The position numbers and the translations under genes are program-made. Below the pieces are notes generated by a model. It was given only the letters and a program-made list of their open reading frames with translations, was not told the DNA's origin and searched no databases. 64,000 nt of DNA from CAYUIG01 sp964444685 (lineage in GTDB: Bacteria; Gemmatimonadota; Gemmatimonadetes; Longimicrobiales; RSA9). The stretch covers positions 30,778-94,777 of the forward strand of contig CAYUIG010000007.1 of the NCBI GenBank assembly GCA_964444685.1, given 5' to 3'. This document shows, one piece after another, positions 1 to 9,286 of the stretch (the stretch's first letter is position 1; the number at the start of each line of letters is the position of its first letter).

Positions 1-1380
1 GCCGTGCGAGAATCCGCCCGGCGGCTGCTTCTTCTTACGGAGCGGTGCGGGCAGCACTTCCTTCAGCTCGGCCACGGACACGCCGGGCAGCACGCGCAGG
101 AACAGCAGGAACCACATGAAGAACCATGCGAAGCTGCCGGCAAGGATCGCCATCTCCACCCAGGACGGCATGTAGGGCCGCCACTGCCACGGCTCGTACT
201 CCTTCGCGAGGCTCGTGACGATGATCACGAAGCGCTCGAACCACATGCCGATGTTGATGAAGATCGTGATCGTGAACAGCGCCGGAATACTCGTGCGCAC
301 GCGCTTGAACCACAGCAGCTGCGGCACCGCGGCGTTGCAGACCAGCATGATGGCCGTGGCCCACCAGTAATCCGTCTGGATGGTGCCGTATATGTACTGT
401 CCCTCGAGGTGCGGCTGCTCCTGGCTGTACCACGTCAGGAACGCCTCGGCCGCGTACGCGTAGCTCACCACCAGTGCAGTGAGCAGGATGAGCTTCGCCA
501 TCGCGTCGAAGTGACGCGGTGTGAAGTACGCCTCGAGGTTGAAGATCTTGCGTATGGGGATCACGATCGTGATCACCATCGCCAATCCGCTGAAGATTGC
601 GCCCGCCACGAAGTAGGGTGCGAAGATCGTGGAGTGCCAGCCGGGCACGATCGAGACGGCGAAGTCCCATGACACGACGGAGTGCACGGACAGCACGAGC
701 GGCGTGGCGAGCGCGGCGAGGTACAGGTACGCGCGCGTGAAGTGGCGCCACTCGTTGTCGGTCCCGCGCCAGCCGAACGACAGGATCGTGTACAGCTTCT
801 TCCGCCACGGCACCGTGGTCGCGTCGCGCGCGGCCGCGATGTCGGGGATCATCCCGATCAGGAAGAACGTGGCCGAGACCGTGAGGTACGTCGAAACGGC
901 GAACACGTCCCAGAGCAGGGGCCCGCGGAAGTTGGGCCAGAGTCCGCGCTGGTTCGGGTACGGAATAAGGTAGTAGAAGACCCAGGGCCGCCCGAGGTGA
1001 ATGATCGGGAAGAGGCCGGCCGTGAGCACCGCGAATACGGTCATCGCCTCGGCCGCGCGATAGATCGACTGACGCCAGCGCGCGCGGAAGAGGTAGAGGA
1101 TCGCGGAGATCAGCGTCCCCGAGTGGGCGATGCCGACCCAGAAGACGAACGTAGTGATGTAGGCGCCCCAGCTCACCGGATTGATAAGGCCGGACATCCC
1201 GATGCCGAGGTAGATCTGGGCGAACCAGGCGAAGACGCCGAGCCCGAGTACGGCAAGGACGGCGCTCAGCAGAAGGAAATAGGATCGGCCGGGTTTGCCG
1301 AGGAGCTTCAGGACGTCCCGGTTGACGTCGGCGTACGACTCGACGTACGGGTGCGTCTCGGAGCGAATCACAGTCGACAT
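1..1380 (-). CDS. actC: Alternative complex III subunit ActC (NrfD-like), partial
   Basis: The reading frame opens with ATG at 1380 and stays open for 460 codons to the window edge, so the C-terminus is missing. The translation is strongly hydrophobic with about ten membrane segments, typical of the NrfD/PsrC family. It begins MSTVIRSETHPYVESY and continues with a GLINPVSWGAYITTFVFW segment. ActC is the membrane quinol-binding subunit that passes electrons to the ActB iron-sulfur chain. It starts 6 nt after the actB stop, so translation is probably coupled. ActD, ActE and ActF would be expected beyond position 1. The neighbouring genes make confusion with a polysulfide reductase unlikely. Confidence 0.93.
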   Translation of the reverse strand, partial: MSTVIRSETHPYVESYADVNRDVLKLLGKPGRSYFLLLSAVLAVLGLGVFAWFAQIYLGIGMSGLINPVSWGAYITTFVFWVGIAHSGTLISAILYLFRARWRQSIYRAAEAMTVFAVLTAGLFPIIHLGRPWVFYYLIPYPNQRGLWPNFRGPLLWDVFAVSTYLTVSATFFLIGMIPDIAAARDATTVPWRKKLYTILSFGWRGTDNEWRHFTRAYLYLAALATPLVLSVHSVVSWDFAVSIVPGWHSTIFAPYFVAGAIFSGLAMVITIVIPIRKIFNLEAYFTPRHFDAMAKLILLTALVVSYAYAAEAFLTWYSQEQPHLEGQYIYGTIQTDYWWATAIMLVCNAAVPQLLWFKRVRTSIPALFTITIFINIGMWFERFVIIVTSLAKEYEPWQWRPYMPSWVEMAILAGSFAWFFMWFLLFLRVLPGVSVAELKEVLPAPLRKKKQPPGGFSHG

Positions 1381-1386
1381 GCGGGA

Positions 1387-4300
1387 TCAGGCCTCCGAAG
1401 CCTCGGTCACGACCTTCGCCAGGTAGACGATCGCCGACTGCGTGTTCAGCATGTCGAGCACGCGGTAGCCGCGGCCCGAGTTGGCGATCTGTGTGACCCG
1501 GGCGTTGGGGTCCTTCAGGTTGCCGAACGTGATCGCGTTGCCCGGGCAGGTCTGCGCGCACGCCGGCTGGATCTCGCCGTCGCGTACGCCGCGCCCATCG
1601 AGCCGCGCCGTGTTCTCCGCATCACGGATGCGCTGCACGCAGAACGTGCACTTCTCCATGACGCCCTTCTCCCGCACCGTCACGTCCGGGTTGAGCTGCC
1701 AGTTCAGCGGCTCCGGCCACTCGTAGGAGAAGTAGTTGAAGTAGCGGACCTTGTACGGGCAGTTGTTCGCGCAGTAGCGCGTGCCGACGCAGCGGTTGTA
1801 GACCTGCGCGTTGAGCCCGTCCGGCGTGTGGTACGCCGCGAACACCGGGCACACCGGCTCGCACGGCGCGTTGCCGCAGTGCTGGCAGAGCATCGGCAGG
1901 AAGCGCGTGTGCAGATCCTCGCCGTCACCCTCGAAGTACCGCTCGATGCGGATCCAGTGGAGGATGCGCCCCTTCGTGACCTGCTCGGGCCCGACGATGC
2001 CGATGTTGTTCTCGGCGTAGCAGGCGGTCATGCAGGCGCTGCAGCCGATGCAGCGCTCGAGATCGATCGCCATGCCCCAGCGCGGCACATCCTCGGAGTA
2101 CTCGCCGTAGTGCGTCTCCGGCGGCGGGTACGCCTGCGGTGCGGCCGACTCGGTGAGCGGTGCGAAGCCGCCGGTGCCCTGGAGCGTCGTGACCTCGGAG
2201 TCGAACGGGTGCGTGTCCGGCACGCCGTGTCCTCCCGCCTCCGCCGCGTGCTCCTCCTGCGGCTCCGCCGCGGGCGCTGCGGCCGCGACCATGAATCCGC
2301 GCGCGCGATCCTTCTCGCGCGCTTCGGAGAGCGACATCGCATGCGCGACCTCGCGGCCGTGCTGTTCGTCGGTGAGACCCTGCTTGATCGGCCGCTCCCA
2401 GTCACCGGTCGAGCGGATCGCGGCGCGCGTCTGCTGCCACACCAGCGACCCGGACGCCGCGTCCGCCACGTTGCCCAGCAGCGACACCGCGTTCACGCCG
2501 CGGCCCACTGCGTACGTGCCGAGCGCGGTGTGGCCCTGGCCGAGCTGGATCGCGATCACGTCGCGGCGCATGCCCGGATGGATCCAGACCGGCGCCTCGA
2601 TCGTGCCCGCGGGCGTCTCCACCTGTGCGATGTGACCGGTATCGACGCCGAGCGCGGCCGCGGTCTCGCGGTTCACCTCGATCCACGACGACCACGTAAA
2701 CTTCGAGAGCGGATCCGGCAGCTCCTGGAGCCACGGGCGGTTGGCCATCCGGCCGTCCCAGTACTTGAGCGACGGATACACGACCAGCGTGTACTCACCG
2801 TCACCCGCGAACTCGGCGGGGCCCCAGTTCAACTGGTCGAGCGCGATGCCCGACACGGCCGGATCCGGCGCGGCCGCGGTCTGATCCACCGCGACGAAAC
2901 CGATCTGCAGCGTGCGCCGCCACCACGCGTCAAAGTCGGGCTCCGCGTCACCGGTGAGCGGCCGCACTTCGGCGGACCAGCGCGCGCGCAGGTAGTCGTA
3001 GTACGTCGTCGCCGCGTTCGGGAGGGTGACGCCCGCGCGCGCGGCGGCCGAGAGCAGCACATCGCCGGTCTGCTTCGTGTCGAACACGGGCATCATGACC
3101 GGCTGCACGAGCTTGAACACGCCCGTGCGCGGAACGAAGTCGTCCCAGCTCTCGAGGAAATGGTGGTCCGGCAGCAGCAGGTGCGCGCGCTGCGAGGTCT
3201 CGTCGGGATACGTCGAGAACGAAGCAACGAACGGAACCTGGCCGAGCGCCTCGTCGACGCCATCGGCCGCGGGCATGCCGTACAGCGGGTTCGGACCGTG
3301 CACGAGCAGCGCGCCGATCTCGCCGGCACGCATCCGCTGCACGAGGTTCTGCATCTCCGCGTACGAGCCCGCGTTCGTATACGGCTCTTCGCGGCGATCG
3401 ATGTGCACCGTGCGGCCGATGTTGCCCGCAACGCTGTTCAGCACGGCGACCGCCGCGCCGACGGCCGTGGCTGCGGCGTGCGAAGAACCCACGCCGGGGC
3501 CGACTGCGATCGAGCGGCCGCCGTTGGCGAACGCGGCCGCGAGCGCGCGCAGCCGATCCTCCGAGATCTCGGCGGTGGTCGCGGCCTGCGTGACGTCCAC
3601 ACCCTGGAGCACGCCCGCAGCGGCGCCGGTATCGGCACCCGCATCGGCGATCACGCGCGCCATCGCGAGCGCGACGATGTGCTCGGTTCCCGGGCGGATC
3701 GCGAGCCATTCGTCCGCGTTCAGGTCGGTGAGCGACTGGTGCGGCGTGACGGAGATGAAGCGGCCGCGCCGGCCCGCGGCATCGTACGCGTGCGCGCGTA
3801 CGAATCCGTGGGAGTAGTCGATCGGCGAGCCCCACGTCTCCATGAAGTCGGCGCCGAACGAGATGACGACATCGGCACGCGAGAAGTCGTGGACGGGCAC
3901 GCCGTCGATGCCGAGCGCGGAGCGGTAGCCGGCACGCACCGCCTCCATCGCGAACGACTGCCAGCGCACGCGCTCGATCCCGAACGCGGCGCAGAACTCG
4001 TCGATCAGGCGGTCCATCGTGCCAGTCAGCCCTTCCGTGAGGAAGACGCTGCGGCCGCGGTTCTGCTGGAGGGCGGCGACGAGGCGCTGCTCGCCGTCAT
4101 CCCATGTCGTGCGCTCCCACGTCTCGCCGCTGCGCACCAGCGGCGCGCGCACGCGATCCGGATTGTACAGGCCGTGCAGCGATGCCTGCCCGCGCGCGCA
4201 CAGGCGCCCGTGCGATATCGGCGACAGCGGATTCCCTTCCGCCTTGACCGCACGTCCTTCGCGGTTGCGAATGCTCATGCCGCAGCCGGCCGGACATTCG

Positions 4301-4470
4301 CGGCAGGTGGTGCGGTACCACGTCGCCACGCCGGGGATGATCTCCTCCGGCTGAACGACGTAGGGGATGAGGCGCTCGACCTGGGAGCCACCGCAGCCGG
4401 CGAGCGTAGCACCGGCGCCGCCGACTCCGAGGACCTTCAGGAACTCGCGCCGCTCCAGACCCTTGCCCAT
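1387..4470 (-). CDS. actB: Alternative complex III iron-sulfur subunit ActB
   Basis: A 1027-residue protein. The N-terminus has a Tat-like RREFLKVLG followed by a lipobox-like GATLAGCGG, which suggests export and lipid anchoring. The first ~750 residues resemble a molybdopterin oxidoreductase large subunit; in characterised complexes this part no longer binds the cofactor. The last ~230 residues are ferredoxin-like, with four cysteine clusters (CIGCSACMTAC, CQHCGNAPCEPVCP, CVGTRYCANNCP, CTFCVQ...CAQTCP). This matches the three [4Fe-4S] plus one [3Fe-4S] arrangement known for ActB, which links ActC quinol oxidation to haems and the terminal oxidase. It lies 7 nt downstream of actA in the same operon. 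Confidence 0.95.
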   Translation of the reverse strand: MGKGLERREFLKVLGVGGAGATLAGCGGSQVERLIPYVVQPEEIIPGVATWYRTTCRECPAGCGMSIRNREGRAVKAEGNPLSPISHGRLCARGQASLHGLYNPDRVRAPLVRSGETWERTTWDDGEQRLVAALQQNRGRSVFLTEGLTGTMDRLIDEFCAAFGIERVRWQSFAMEAVRAGYRSALGIDGVPVHDFSRADVVISFGADFMETWGSPIDYSHGFVRAHAYDAAGRRGRFISVTPHQSLTDLNADEWLAIRPGTEHIVALAMARVIADAGADTGAAAGVLQGVDVTQAATTAEISEDRLRALAAAFANGGRSIAVGPGVGSSHAAATAVGAAVAVLNSVAGNIGRTVHIDRREEPYTNAGSYAEMQNLVQRMRAGEIGALLVHGPNPLYGMPAADGVDEALGQVPFVASFSTYPDETSQRAHLLLPDHHFLESWDDFVPRTGVFKLVQPVMMPVFDTKQTGDVLLSAAARAGVTLPNAATTYYDYLRARWSAEVRPLTGDAEPDFDAWWRRTLQIGFVAVDQTAAAPDPAVSGIALDQLNWGPAEFAGDGEYTLVVYPSLKYWDGRMANRPWLQELPDPLSKFTWSSWIEVNRETAAALGVDTGHIAQVETPAGTIEAPVWIHPGMRRDVIAIQLGQGHTALGTYAVGRGVNAVSLLGNVADAASGSLVWQQTRAAIRSTGDWERPIKQGLTDEQHGREVAHAMSLSEAREKDRARGFMVAAAAPAAEPQEEHAAEAGGHGVPDTHPFDSEVTTLQGTGGFAPLTESAAPQAYPPPETHYGEYSEDVPRWGMAIDLERCIGCSACMTACYAENNIGIVGPEQVTKGRILHWIRIERYFEGDGEDLHTRFLPMLCQHCGNAPCEPVCPVFAAYHTPDGLNAQVYNRCVGTRYCANNCPYKVRYFNYFSYEWPEPLNWQLNPDVTVREKGVMEKCTFCVQRIRDAENTARLDGRGVRDGEIQPACAQTCPGNAITFGNLKDPNARVTQIANSGRGYRVLDMLNTQSAIVYLAKVVTEASEA

Positions 4471-4477
4471 CCTCGCC

Positions 4478-4999
4478 TCAGTAGTGGCAGACGAAGCAGT
4501 CGGTGCGCACGCGCCGCTCCTGATGGCACTGGATGCACCAGCCCATTTGGAGACTCGGCACCTGCTCGACTACTCGCATCGTTTCTACGGGACCGTGACA
4601 CTCCTGGCATTCGAGTCCGGCGTTCACGTGCCGCATGTGCGGGAATCGGGCATGGTCCGGAAGGTCGTAGATCCGGACCCACGGAATCGGCACACCCTCG
4701 TTCCAGTAGCGGACGAGCTGGCGGATGCCCGCGCTGTCGCCGCGGAAGAGCGGGTTGCCGGCGGCGATGTGGCAGCCCGCGCACACCTGAACGCTGGGGA
4801 TCCCGGCATCGACCGAACGGTCCGCCGAGGAATGGCAGTACATGCACGGGATCTGGTTGGTGCCGGCGTGGAGATCGTGGGGGAAGGCGATCGGCTGGCC
4901 GGATTCTTCACCGGTCTGGATCGCCGACGCGATCATACCGGTCCCGCCAAGCGCGAGTACGCCTGCGAGTCCGTAGATCGCCCACCTGGCTCTCACCAT
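4478..4999 (-). CDS. actA: Alternative complex III pentahaem cytochrome ActA
   Basis: A 173-residue protein with one N-terminal membrane segment (WAIYGLAGVLALGGTGMIA) followed by five CXXCH haem-binding motifs: CMYCH, CAGCH, CQECH, CIQCH and CFVCH. Five haems is the number known for ActA. The ATG at 4999 is preferred because the upstream extension of the frame is arginine-rich and lacks any family features. The mature part is exported and takes electrons from the ActB iron-sulfur chain. It is the first visible gene of the operon, and the 103 nt upstream (5000-5102) probably carry the promoter. Confidence 0.93.
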   Translation of the reverse strand: MVRARWAIYGLAGVLALGGTGMIASAIQTGEESGQPIAFPHDLHAGTNQIPCMYCHSSADRSVDAGIPSVQVCAGCHIAAGNPLFRGDSAGIRQLVRYWNEGVPIPWVRIYDLPDHARFPHMRHVNAGLECQECHGPVETMRVVEQVPSLQMGWCIQCHQERRVRTDCFVCHY

Positions 5000-5102
5000 C
5001 GTGCACCTGGAGATTCGGTCACTCACACTTCGGCCTCGCCGCGAATCGGCGGCGAAGGGCGGGTATGTTGGGGTCGCTGGGGGGACGCCGCAAGGGCGAG
5101 AT

Positions 5103-6980
5103 TCAGCGGCGGCGCGTGATCTCCACCACCACCGGACGGTGATCGGACGCAGCCGCATCCACGACGCGGGCCGCGGTTGCGTCCAGTCCCCGCAGCCACA
5201 ACCAGTCGATGCGACGAACGGGCCGGATGGCCGGCGCCGTCGGCGACGATTCTGCGCCCGCGAGCTCGAACCCGTCGCGGAAGCCCGCCGCGCGCAGCGT
5301 GACGAATGCGGAGTCTCCGGGCTCCGCATTCAGGTCGCCGGCCAGCACGGCCGGATCCGTACCGATGGCCGCGACGATGGCGGCCATCTGCGCGGTCCGC
5401 TCGTCCGCTTCGAGGCCGAGATGTGTGGCGAAGAAGTCGAAGCCGCCGAGTGTATCGATGCGGACGTGCGCGAGCTGCTTCGGATCGCCATCGTCCGGCA
5501 GACGCGTGCTCGTGAATGCGGCGTGCGGCAGACGCGTGAGCACTGCATCACCCACCATGCGCCCGGCCGTCGGCGCATACAGCGCCACCATCCCCAGCCG
5601 CCGCCCGAGCCACAGCGCCAGGTCCACGCCGTACACAGCGGGCAGCCCCGCCGTCACCTCCTGCAGCGCAATCAGATCGGCACCGGTCGCTGCGAGTGCA
5701 CGTGCAATCGCCTCGGGATCGTGTCGCCAGCCTTCATCGAAGCCGTAATGGACGTTGTACGTGGCGACGACGACGCCGCCCGTGCGAGGCGTCGGAGTCT
5801 CCCCTCGCGGCAGCGTCATGAGCGCGGTGCCGGCCGCGGCCGCGGCGATGGCCCCGGCGGTACCCAGCCGGCCCACCCTGCGCGCCATCGGCGCGGCCGG
5901 GCGCGGCATGAGGAGGATCGCACCGAACACGAGCAGTGCGGCCATGCCCAGCAGCCACGGCTCCGCACCGGCGAGCACCGACAGCGTGTAGCCGTGGAAG
6001 GCGGTCATCGACAGCAGCGCGTGCAGCACGAAGAAGAGGCCGAGCGTGGTTGCCGTGGTCCAGCCGCGCCGCCGTCCGCCAGCCGGCACGAGCGCGCGGC
6101 CCAGCAGCAGCAGCGCCGCGCCGTGGCCGGCAGCGATGAGCGCGATGACCGCCCACCCTGGAAGCGAGAGCGGATGGGGCCCGATCGTGGCCAGCGCCAT
6201 GACCGCAACCAGCAGCGACACCCCGCCGCGGCCACGCGGGATCGGTCCGCGCGCGATGATCGCAAGCACGGCCGCCGCGCCGACCGCCGCGAGACCGATC
6301 GACAGAACCTCGAACGATGCGCCGCTCCACCTTGCCGCCACGGAAGGGCGGGCGAGAACCGCGGTCTCCATGAAGAGCAGGCCGCCGAGGGCGATGGCGC
6401 CGCGCAGCCGCAAACCACCTGCACGCCGCTCGAGCGTTTCGCCGGTCTCGTTCTCTTCGTCCACACCCGTGCGTGCCCAGCGCCAGGCGATCCACAGCGC
6501 AGCTGCCGAGAGCAGCGCCTGCGCGGGCATCCAGTCCGTGCGCAGCGTCACGTCCCACGTCCAGCCCGCGGAACGCAGGACCTGCTCGAGCAGAACGGCC
6601 GCGGCCGCACCCGCTGCTACGCTCCGCCGCTCGAGGTAGCCGACCGCCTTGCTGAGGAACAGCCCACCCGCGGCCACGACGATGGCCGCAAGCGTCAGGC
6701 GGACCAGCGGGTCGCCGAAGGCGAGGGGGATCCGGAAGATGGCCGCGGCCGCGGCGGCGCCCAGCAGGACCGTGCGGCGCTCCAGCCAGAGCGAGAACGG
6801 AAGTGCGGGTGCGAGGAGCGCGGCGAGGGGCAGGGCGAGGCCGACGAGCCGGGTCGCCCGGAACTGGGGGAAGACCGCGTCGTATACCAGCGGGAACGAG
6901 GCCGACAGGAGAACGGCCAATCCCTGCAGCAGAAAGAGCAGGGTGAGTGCGGCCAGCGCGAAAGAGAGGCGCGCCCGCAT
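5103..6980 (-). CDS. Polytopic membrane protein with C-terminal endonuclease/exonuclease/phosphatase domain
   Basis: A 625-residue protein. The first ~390 residues are very hydrophobic with about ten predicted membrane segments. The last ~240 residues carry the endonuclease/exonuclease/phosphatase fold signature: VATYNVHYGFDEG, LIALQEV, AGDLNAEP and a final ASDHRPVVVEI. The Asn, Glu, Asp-Leu-Asn and Asp-His elements are the usual metal and catalytic positions. The domain hydrolyses phosphodiesters or phosphomonoesters; in membrane-linked members the substrate can be a lipid or a nucleic acid, and the sequence does not decide which. It starts divergently from the lipoprotein gene at 7127. Confidence 0.8.
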   Translation of the reverse strand: MRARLSFALAALTLLFLLQGLAVLLSASFPLVYDAVFPQFRATRLVGLALPLAALLAPALPFSLWLERRTVLLGAAAAAAIFRIPLAFGDPLVRLTLAAIVVAAGGLFLSKAVGYLERRSVAAGAAAAVLLEQVLRSAGWTWDVTLRTDWMPAQALLSAAALWIAWRWARTGVDEENETGETLERRAGGLRLRGAIALGGLLFMETAVLARPSVAARWSGASFEVLSIGLAAVGAAAVLAIIARGPIPRGRGGVSLLVAVMALATIGPHPLSLPGWAVIALIAAGHGAALLLLGRALVPAGGRRRGWTTATTLGLFFVLHALLSMTAFHGYTLSVLAGAEPWLLGMAALLVFGAILLMPRPAAPMARRVGRLGTAGAIAAAAAGTALMTLPRGETPTPRTGGVVVATYNVHYGFDEGWRHDPEAIARALAATGADLIALQEVTAGLPAVYGVDLALWLGRRLGMVALYAPTAGRMVGDAVLTRLPHAAFTSTRLPDDGDPKQLAHVRIDTLGGFDFFATHLGLEADERTAQMAAIVAAIGTDPAVLAGDLNAEPGDSAFVTLRAAGFRDGFELAGAESSPTAPAIRPVRRIDWLWLRGLDATAARVVDAAASDHRPVVVEITRRR

Positions 6981-7126
6981 TCTATCCGCGCGGGCGGGTG
7001 CGGACCCGGTGCGCGCCCCGTACGTTTCCCGACCTCATCCTCACCGGGCCCATGGATTGCATGAATCGACCGCCTGTGGATTTCGTTCGCCCGACCGAAG
7101 AAAGAACCCCTTGCAGGAGCGGGACC

Positions 7127-7774
7127 ATGCGCCGGATCTGCTTCGTGGCCGCCCTGGGCGCGGCCGCGGGCTGCGCTGCCCTCGGTTCTACGGACCGGGC
7201 GCCCCAGCCCGAGGCGCAGCTCGAAGCCGGCCTTGCCGCACTCGAGCTCGGTGAATACGACCGCGCGCGCCGCCACCTCAGCTGGGTCTACACGACACAC
7301 TGGGCCGAGCCCGCGGGACAGCAGGCGCTGCTCGCGCTGATCGCAGCGGACCTCGACCCCCGCAATCCCGACCGCCGGCTGGGCGACGCCGCCGATCTCG
7401 CCGCGCGGCTGATCGTCAACCCCGATGCGCCCGAATGGGCCGAACCGCTCGCCGAATCGTTGTACCTGCTCGCGCTCCAGATGGGCGCGCACGATCCGCC
7501 TCCGGATTCGCTGGCGGCCGATTCACTCGCGGCTGATTCGGCACCACCGATGCCCCTTGTCGGCGACACGGCGTCATCGGCCGCACGCGCGATGCTGCTG
7601 CCCACGCTCGATGCGCCGTCGTTCCCGCAGCAGCTCGCGGCGGTGCGGACGGAGCGGGACAGCCTTGCCGCGCGCATCGGCCAGCTCCAGGAAGCGCTGG
7701 CGCAGCGCGACCGCGCGATCCGCGAGAAGGACGCGGAACTCGAGCGGATCCGCAAGATCATCAAGGGTGGTTGA
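7127..7774 (+). CDS. Lipoprotein with C-terminal coiled coil, upstream of a sensor kinase
   Basis: A 215-residue protein with signal peptide MRRICFVAALGAAAGC, where the Cys is a likely lipidation site. Residues ~30-120 look helical and TPR-like (LEAGLAALELGEYDRARRH). The last ~50 residues form a charged coiled coil (ERDSLAARIGQLQEALAQRD). The ATG at 7127 is chosen because it gives a clean lipoprotein signal and has an AGGAGCGG ribosome site just upstream. It ends 15 nt before the sensor kinase. Lipoproteins next to kinases, such as QseG with QseE, are known, so a partner role is plausible but not shown. Confidence 0.72.
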   Translation: MRRICFVAALGAAAGCAALGSTDRAPQPEAQLEAGLAALELGEYDRARRHLSWVYTTHWAEPAGQQALLALIAADLDPRNPDRRLGDAADLAARLIVNPDAPEWAEPLAESLYLLALQMGAHDPPPDSLAADSLAADSAPPMPLVGDTASSAARAMLLPTLDAPSFPQQLAAVRTERDSLAARIGQLQEALAQRDRAIREKDAELERIRKIIKGG

Positions 7775-7789
7775 GCGGACCGGGACGCG

Positions 7790-9286
7790 ATGACGCTGCG
7801 ACGCCGTCTCATCCTGACCATTGCAGCCATCGCCCTGCTGCTGGTCGTGCCTGCAGTGGTGGCGGTCGTGCAGCTGCGCAACGTGGCGGACATCGCACGC
7901 TCGCAGCGCATGACGCACGGCCAGGCCATTCAGGCGACGGGCCTCTTCCAGGTGCGCGTCGCCGAACTGGATCGCCTCGTACGCAGCTACACGATCGACC
8001 CCGACCCGGGACTGCGCGCGGAGACCGAGGCGGCGCTGCGCAACGCGGAAACGCAGATCGCGCGTATCGAAGAAGCCGGACATCCCGCGGTGGCCGCACG
8101 TGCGCAGCAGCGGCTCGACACCATCACGCAGGTGTGGCGGACCGTCGAAGCGATGATCGCGGCCGGCGACCAGCAGGCGGCGTTCGTGCGCCTCGAACCG
8201 CTGCTCGGCGTGTTCGGCGGCACGCAGGCCACGCTCGAAGCACTCGCAGCCGCCATCGATACCACCGCGAGTATGCAGGTGCGCGAAGCGCAGGCCATCG
8301 CGGCCGCCGCGGCGACGACGACACTCATCGCACTGCTCGTCTGTCTCGTTGCGGCCGTCGTGCTCGGCTACTGGGCCACGCGCGCCGTCACCTCACCCAT
8401 TCTCAAACTGCGCCGCGCCATGGCCCTCGTGGCTGACGGCGAGTTCCGCGTCCCCGAAGGACTCCCGTACGACCGGCGCGATGAGATAGGATCGGTCTCC
8501 CGTTCCTTCCGCTCCATGACGCACCGCCTCGCCGACCTCGACAAGCTGAAGGCGGAGTTCATGAGCATCTCGACGCACGAGCTGAAGACGCCGATCAACG
8601 TGATCAGCGGATACGCCGAACTGCTCCAGGAAGGGATGTACGGCCAGATCTCGGAGCGGCAGGAAGAAGCACTGGTGTCGATCCGCGAACAGGCGCGCGT
8701 GCTCACGCAGCTGGTGAATCAGCTGCTCGACATCAGCCGGCTCGAGGCGGGTGGCATGCGCCTCGAGATCCACACCGTCGTCGTCTCGGACCTGATCGAC
8801 CGTGTGCGGCGCGCGTTCGAGGCGCTCGCGCAGAAGAAGCAGATCGAGTTCTCGGTCGAGGTCGATCCTTCGCTGCCGCCCACGATCGCCGCCGACGGCG
8901 ACCGGCTGCGCGACCAGGTGCTCGGCAACCTGCTGTCCAATGCATTCAAGTTCACGCCGTCGGGCGGGCGCATCGATGTGCGCGCGTGGATGGACGAGGA
9001 CGGCGTGCAGATCGAAGTGGCCGATACCGGCCCGGGCATTCCCGCCGATCAGCTGCCGTTCGTGTTCGACAAGTACTACCAGGTCGGCGGACAGGCCCGC
9101 AGCAAGGGATCCGGCCTCGGCCTCGCCATCGCGCACGAAGTCATCGAAGCACACGGCGGCACGATCACCGTCGAGAGCGTGCCCGGCCGCGGCACCACGT
9201 TCCGCATCACACTCCCGGCGGAGCCTTCGCTGCCCCCATCGCTTCCGCGTCCGTTCGACCAGCCCGCGACCGTCGACCAGACCTGA
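7790..9286 (+). CDS. HAMP-domain sensor histidine kinase
   Basis: A 498-residue membrane kinase. A first membrane segment lies at ~7-27, then a ~150-residue helical extracytoplasmic sensor, a second membrane segment at ~175-197, HAMP, and HisKA with the phospho-acceptor His in STHELKTPINVISGY (~residue 263). The ATP-binding domain has NLLSNAFKFTPSGG (N box), DTGPGIP (G1) and GSGLGLAI (G2). All catalytic motifs are present. No response regulator is adjacent, so its partner is encoded elsewhere. It lies 15 nt after the lipoprotein and directly abuts the next gene, suggesting a three-gene operon. Confidence 0.9.
   Translation: MTLRRRLILTIAAIALLLVVPAVVAVVQLRNVADIARSQRMTHGQAIQATGLFQVRVAELDRLVRSYTIDPDPGLRAETEAALRNAETQIARIEEAGHPAVAARAQQRLDTITQVWRTVEAMIAAGDQQAAFVRLEPLLGVFGGTQATLEALAAAIDTTASMQVREAQAIAAAAATTTLIALLVCLVAAVVLGYWATRAVTSPILKLRRAMALVADGEFRVPEGLPYDRRDEIGSVSRSFRSMTHRLADLDKLKAEFMSISTHELKTPINVISGYAELLQEGMYGQISERQEEALVSIREQARVLTQLVNQLLDISRLEAGGMRLEIHTVVVSDLIDRVRRAFEALAQKKQIEFSVEVDPSLPPTIAADGDRLRDQVLGNLLSNAFKFTPSGGRIDVRAWMDEDGVQIEVADTGPGIPADQLPFVFDKYYQVGGQARSKGSGLGLAIAHEVIEAHGGTITVESVPGRGTTFRITLPAEPSLPPSLPRPFDQPATVDQT

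Noticed and set aside
1387..4470. ActB as an active molybdenum enzyme
   Set aside because: The molybdopterin-like domain is in an alternative complex III operon, where the family is known to lack the cofactor; the Fe-S part is the functional region.
682..5142. A 1486-codon open frame on the plus strand over the act operon
   Set aside because: It is antisense to actC, actB and actA, is rich in Arg and His, and has no motif. It is a GC-bias artefact opposite genes with clear haem and Fe-S motifs.
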